In this document: one piece after another, positions 61,433 through 64,000 of the stretch
Layout of the letters: every line of letters starts with the position of its first letter
Numbering within the stretch: the first letter of the stretch is position 1
Assembly (NCBI GenBank): GCA_014379345.1
Contig: JACMLY010000067.1
Span: 61,888-125,887, forward strand
DNA length: 64,000 nucleotides
DNA from: Chitinophagaceae bacterium
GTDB lineage: Bacteria > Bacteroidota > Bacteroidia > Chitinophagales > Chitinophagaceae
Reading direction: 5' to 3'
Program-made: the position numbers and the translations under genes
Notes under the pieces: model-generated
The model's database searches: none
Seen by the model: the letters and a program-made list of their open reading frames with translations, nothing else
What the model was told of the DNA's origin: nothing

Positions 61433-61786
61433 CCTGCAATATAATTAACAGCCAAATACAGATCGGATTTAGTTGTATTTCTGTTAGATTTTAGTATCCT
61501 GACAAATTACAAAGCGCTTGTCTGGTTGTCAGTTACCTTAAAGGGCATGAAGTATATTCTACATTAATTAGTTAAGTTTCCTTCATGTTTATGCCATCTT
61601 CAATGGTGACCTTCTTCGATTTGTTCTTTAAAACCTCATACGGAATTATAAAGGTTATTCTCTCAGCTCAAAAAATAGCTGTGTATTTTCGATATTAAGA
61701 TTGCTTTAATTTTAGTGGTCGCAACAGTATTGTTGCGCCTGGGCATTCTACATTTAGCATTCTAAGAACCATGATAAACCCTACAT
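61433..61786. other. Intergenic region with a hairpin upstream of the SGNH gene
   Basis: This 354-bp gap holds a perfect 7-bp hairpin CGCAACA - GTAT - TGTTGCG at 61720-61737, about 50 bp before the next start codon. I see no convincing promoter pair or ORF. Confidence 0.5.
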
Positions 61787-62431
61787 GTGCGCAAAACAAT
61801 TCTCATTATCTCGCTTTCCCTTAATGGAATAGCCGCTTTGCTGATTGTTGGTAGACAGGCTTACAGGGCCTACTTCGCGAAGTACGGGGAATATTATTAT
61901 CACCAAACGCGGCGAAGCATGCATGATGTGTTACCGGTAGACAGCAGCGATATCATTTTTATAGGAGACTCGATCGTAGAAGGTTTACCCGTAACGGAAT
62001 TGTTTGGCAGGCATGTCAAGAATAGGGGTATAGGAAATAACCGAACAAATCATGTATTGCAACGCATCAGAACATTGCCTAGATGTCGAAAGCTATTCAT
62101 TTCTGTGGGCATCAACGATATAACTGCCGGAGCTGCTCTAAGCAGGATTCTGGTAAATTACGATAGCATCATAACTTATGCCAAGGCTGATCAGATATAT
62201 GTAAGTGCCGTATTACCAACACGCGGCATCCACGCCATTCACCGCAACAGGATCATTAATCTCAATCGAAAATTAATAGGGTTATGCCGCCAACGATCCG
62301 TTTATTTCATTGATGCACATACACGACTGAGTGAAGACGGAATATTGAAAAGTGAATATACTATTGACGGCGTGCATTTGAATGGCACGGGGTATATGGT
62401 TTTGATGAAAATCGTGAGCGAGTTTCTTTGA
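61787..62431 (+). CDS. SGNH/GDSL-type hydrolase
   Basis: A 214-residue hydrolase with an N-terminal membrane anchor (ILIISLSLNGIAALLIVG). Block I is IIFIGDSIVEGLP (nucleophile Ser), block II NRGIGNNRT, block III SVGINDIT and block V DGVHLNGTGY (Asp and His). The substrate is probably an ester-bound acetyl or acyl group on a surface glycan or lipid. Translation starts at GTG 61787; the ATG two bases upstream is out of frame. Confidence 0.9.
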   Translation: MRKTILIISLSLNGIAALLIVGRQAYRAYFAKYGEYYYHQTRRSMHDVLPVDSSDIIFIGDSIVEGLPVTELFGRHVKNRGIGNNRTNHVLQRIRTLPRCRKLFISVGINDITAGAALSRILVNYDSIITYAKADQIYVSAVLPTRGIHAIHRNRIINLNRKLIGLCRQRSVYFIDAHTRLSEDGILKSEYTIDGVHLNGTGYMVLMKIVSEFL

Positions 62432-62442
62432 AAAACCAAATT

Positions 62443-63603
62443 TTATAGAGGTTTTCCTATCCATGGTAACCTCCATGAAAACGTTTTATTCTTGTTAAGG
62501 AGAGACAGAAGTGGTTTTTCCACAATGAGATGCAGTAGCAGGCCCGCTAAGGTAGCCATCAGCATGGTGCCGATAAAAATCAGATTGACGGTCATGCTGG
62601 AAACATCTATAGCGAACCTTGATGTGAGATAAGCTGCCATCTTGTAACAAAACATTATTACGGCCGGATGGATGAGATACAGAGAATAGGATGCGTCTCC
62701 TATAAGCAATAGCTTTTTTGAAGGCGCTGTAAGCCATGACTGTCGATCGATGCTTACAGCCATCCAAAGCGTGATCCCGAACAAAACAATCAACAAATAA
62801 TAGTAATTTATGTCCCATCGGTTCTGTTCCAATACAGAACCGGAAAGCGCAGCATAAGAAAATACTGACATCGAAGCGATAATGATCAGTATTACGAATT
62901 GCCGCAGCGACAAGCTGGCTTTACCCTTTTTTGAGAGATACCCGATGAAACAGCCTGCCAAGAAGTACAGTATCATCGGATTGAGGATAAAATTCAGGAA
63001 GGGTGAAAAGTCGCCGATATGGGTGTAGTGTTTGAAAACGATTAAAAATCCCCAAATAATAAAAAAGTAAGAAGTTCTCTTATACCCCAATAGAATGCAA
63101 AATGCGAACAAGAGGTAAAACCATACTTCATAACTAAGCGTCCAGGCGATATCGATAAAATTCTTTCTCAACGGGCTCGTCGGAAATAATGAATAGCATT
63201 TTACTAAATAAATAAAGTCGCCCATTCCGCTCAATCTTACAGTAACTCCCTGATTCTCCTTTTTTATAAACAGATAATATATGAGCATGATGGTTGCCAC
63301 CACCCAATAGATCGGATATATCCTTATAAACCGCTTGCGCAGGAACTGTGCCACACCCTTCCTTGATTCCAGATCTTTGAGATGGATATAGGTAATAATA
63401 AAACCGCTTAATACGAAAAAGAATTCGACTCCGAGCCACCCGTATTCCCATACAGAGGCAAGTAAAGGTCGCATATTGAAATATGCTTTACTATTCAGGC
63501 TGCAGTGAAAGAAAAGAACCATCATGGCAGCGAGGCCTCTAAGCGCCTGGACATACAGTAATTTATTGCCTGAATTAAATTTTTGGCTCGAAAGCATACG
63601 CAA
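62443..63603 (-). CDS. Acyltransferase family 3 membrane protein
   Basis: A 386-residue integral membrane protein with about ten helices. YVQALRGLAAMMVLFFHCSL opens the Acyl_transf_3 domain, with the catalytic His in FFHCSL. VEFFFVLSGFIITY and LIGDASYSLYLIHPAVIMF are further family blocks. Members acetylate or acylate exopolysaccharides, O-antigens or peptidoglycan. The gene ends 12 bp from the convergent SGNH gene, a pairing often seen in glycan acetylation systems. Confidence 0.9.
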   Translation of the reverse strand: MRMLSSQKFNSGNKLLYVQALRGLAAMMVLFFHCSLNSKAYFNMRPLLASVWEYGWLGVEFFFVLSGFIITYIHLKDLESRKGVAQFLRKRFIRIYPIYWVVATIMLIYYLFIKKENQGVTVRLSGMGDFIYLVKCYSLFPTSPLRKNFIDIAWTLSYEVWFYLLFAFCILLGYKRTSYFFIIWGFLIVFKHYTHIGDFSPFLNFILNPMILYFLAGCFIGYLSKKGKASLSLRQFVILIIIASMSVFSYAALSGSVLEQNRWDINYYYLLIVLFGITLWMAVSIDRQSWLTAPSKKLLLIGDASYSLYLIHPAVIMFCYKMAAYLTSRFAIDVSSMTVNLIFIGTMLMATLAGLLLHLIVEKPLLSLLNKNKTFSWRLPWIGKPL

Positions 63604-63791
63604 CTAAGATATGCAGTAGAAAAGAACAATTTATTACCCTAATGTTATATTGCTTTTGTTCTTTCTGAAGAGCTCATTTTTAAATAGCTAATTAACCCAC
63701 ATAGCCATTTAGTAATATATATTTATCAACAGCCAAACATTGCTCAAGCTTAGTTGCAAGCCTTTTATTAGGTTAGTTGTTTGTACAGTCC

Positions 63792-64000
63792 TTACCACTT
63801 TATCAAAGCGCTTGCCCAGGTGTAGCCGCTCCCAAAAGCAGCCAGGCAAACAATATCGCCCTCTTTAATCCTTCCTTCCTGCCAGGCTTCACATAATGCG
63901 ATCGGTACAGAAGCAGCTGTGGTATTTCCATAACGCTGAATGTTGTTGTAAACCTGGTCATCACGCAAACCCATTTTGTGTTGTACAAACTGACTGATGC
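63792..64000 (-). CDS. fabH: 3-oxoacyl-ACP synthase III, C-terminal part (continues past the window)
   Basis: The visible 69 codons encode the end of a FabH-type condensing enzyme: [37 protein letters not shown] and [18 protein letters not shown] at the C terminus. YGNTTAAS carries the catalytic Asn of this family. The gene continues beyond base 64000, so its N terminus, active-site Cys and His are outside the window. It would start fatty-acid chains or make a related acyl compound. Confidence 0.9.
   Translation of the reverse strand, partial: ISQFVQHKMGLRDDQVYNNIQRYGNTTAASVPIALCEAWQEGRIKEGDIVCLAAFGSGYTWASALIKW

Overview
This window comes from a chromosome of an aerobic Bacteroidota bacterium, most likely a member of the Chitinophagaceae or a close relative. 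The evidence is a complete Bacteroidota-type alternative complex III / haem-copper oxidase operon, an E1 alpha-beta fusion, YeeE half-proteins, DUF5522 and TIGR03915/TIGR03916 genes, promoters of the TTTG / TAnnTTTG type and very few Shine-Dalgarno sites. I see no phage, integrase, transposase, plasmid or CRISPR genes.

Layout. 1-1897 is the 3' part of a fused 2-oxoacid dehydrogenase E1. 1988-20364 is a mostly minus-strand block of exported hydrolases and peptidases (two paralogous TIM-barrel isomerases, an N-acyl-D-amino-acid deacylase, a HEGxPGHH lipoprotein, M28 and M19 peptidases, a sialate O-acetylesterase, a class C beta-lactamase-like protein) with acyltransferase-like membrane proteins (DUF418, DUF1624), ending in a membrane-domain-PurN fusion. 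20617-35525 is the respiratory operon: actABCDEF, ctaC, ctaD, ctaB, two oxidase subunit III genes and subunit IV. It is followed by an SCO copper chaperone, a DUF420 assembly protein, a small membrane protein and a bacterial pentameric ligand-gated ion channel homologue (35781-38675). 38719-39983 is a compact ATL-DUF5522-trmB set. 40340-53324 is a mix of regulators (Lrp, MarR), an ABC permease, a glycosyltransferase, acyl-CoA dehydrogenase, a radical-SAM DNA-repair pair, a Gly-rich RRM protein, an orphan 2-oxoacid:ferredoxin oxidoreductase beta subunit and a cupin/JmjC protein. 53474-64000 carries YrdC/YciO, GNAT, rnhB, thioredoxin, a YeeE/YedE pair, ctaA (haem A synthase, which completes the oxidase pathway with ctaB), a membrane-patatin fusion facing a diacylglycerol kinase, an SGNH hydrolase, an acyltransferase and the 3' end of fabH.

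The most unusual content is non-coding or repeat-derived. (1) Short tandem arrays with strict 7-bp or 8-bp periodicity occur at many sites, with a different unit at each locus and often with inverted arms. Two of them lie in frame inside genes and form protein linkers (E1 alpha/E1 beta; membrane domain/PurN). (2) A family of about 62-bp hairpin elements with two loop subtypes sits against stop codons and supplies stop codons or C-terminal residues to neighbouring genes. (3) A 170-nt tRNA-like gene at 41507-41676 has near-perfect acceptor, D, anticodon and T arms, a 99-nt variable region and its own terminator. (4) An array of three ~104-bp units fills the divergent trmB/GNAT promoter region.

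All functional calls rest on reading motifs and family resemblance by eye. No database search was run. Where I moved a start codon, the reason is given in the entry.
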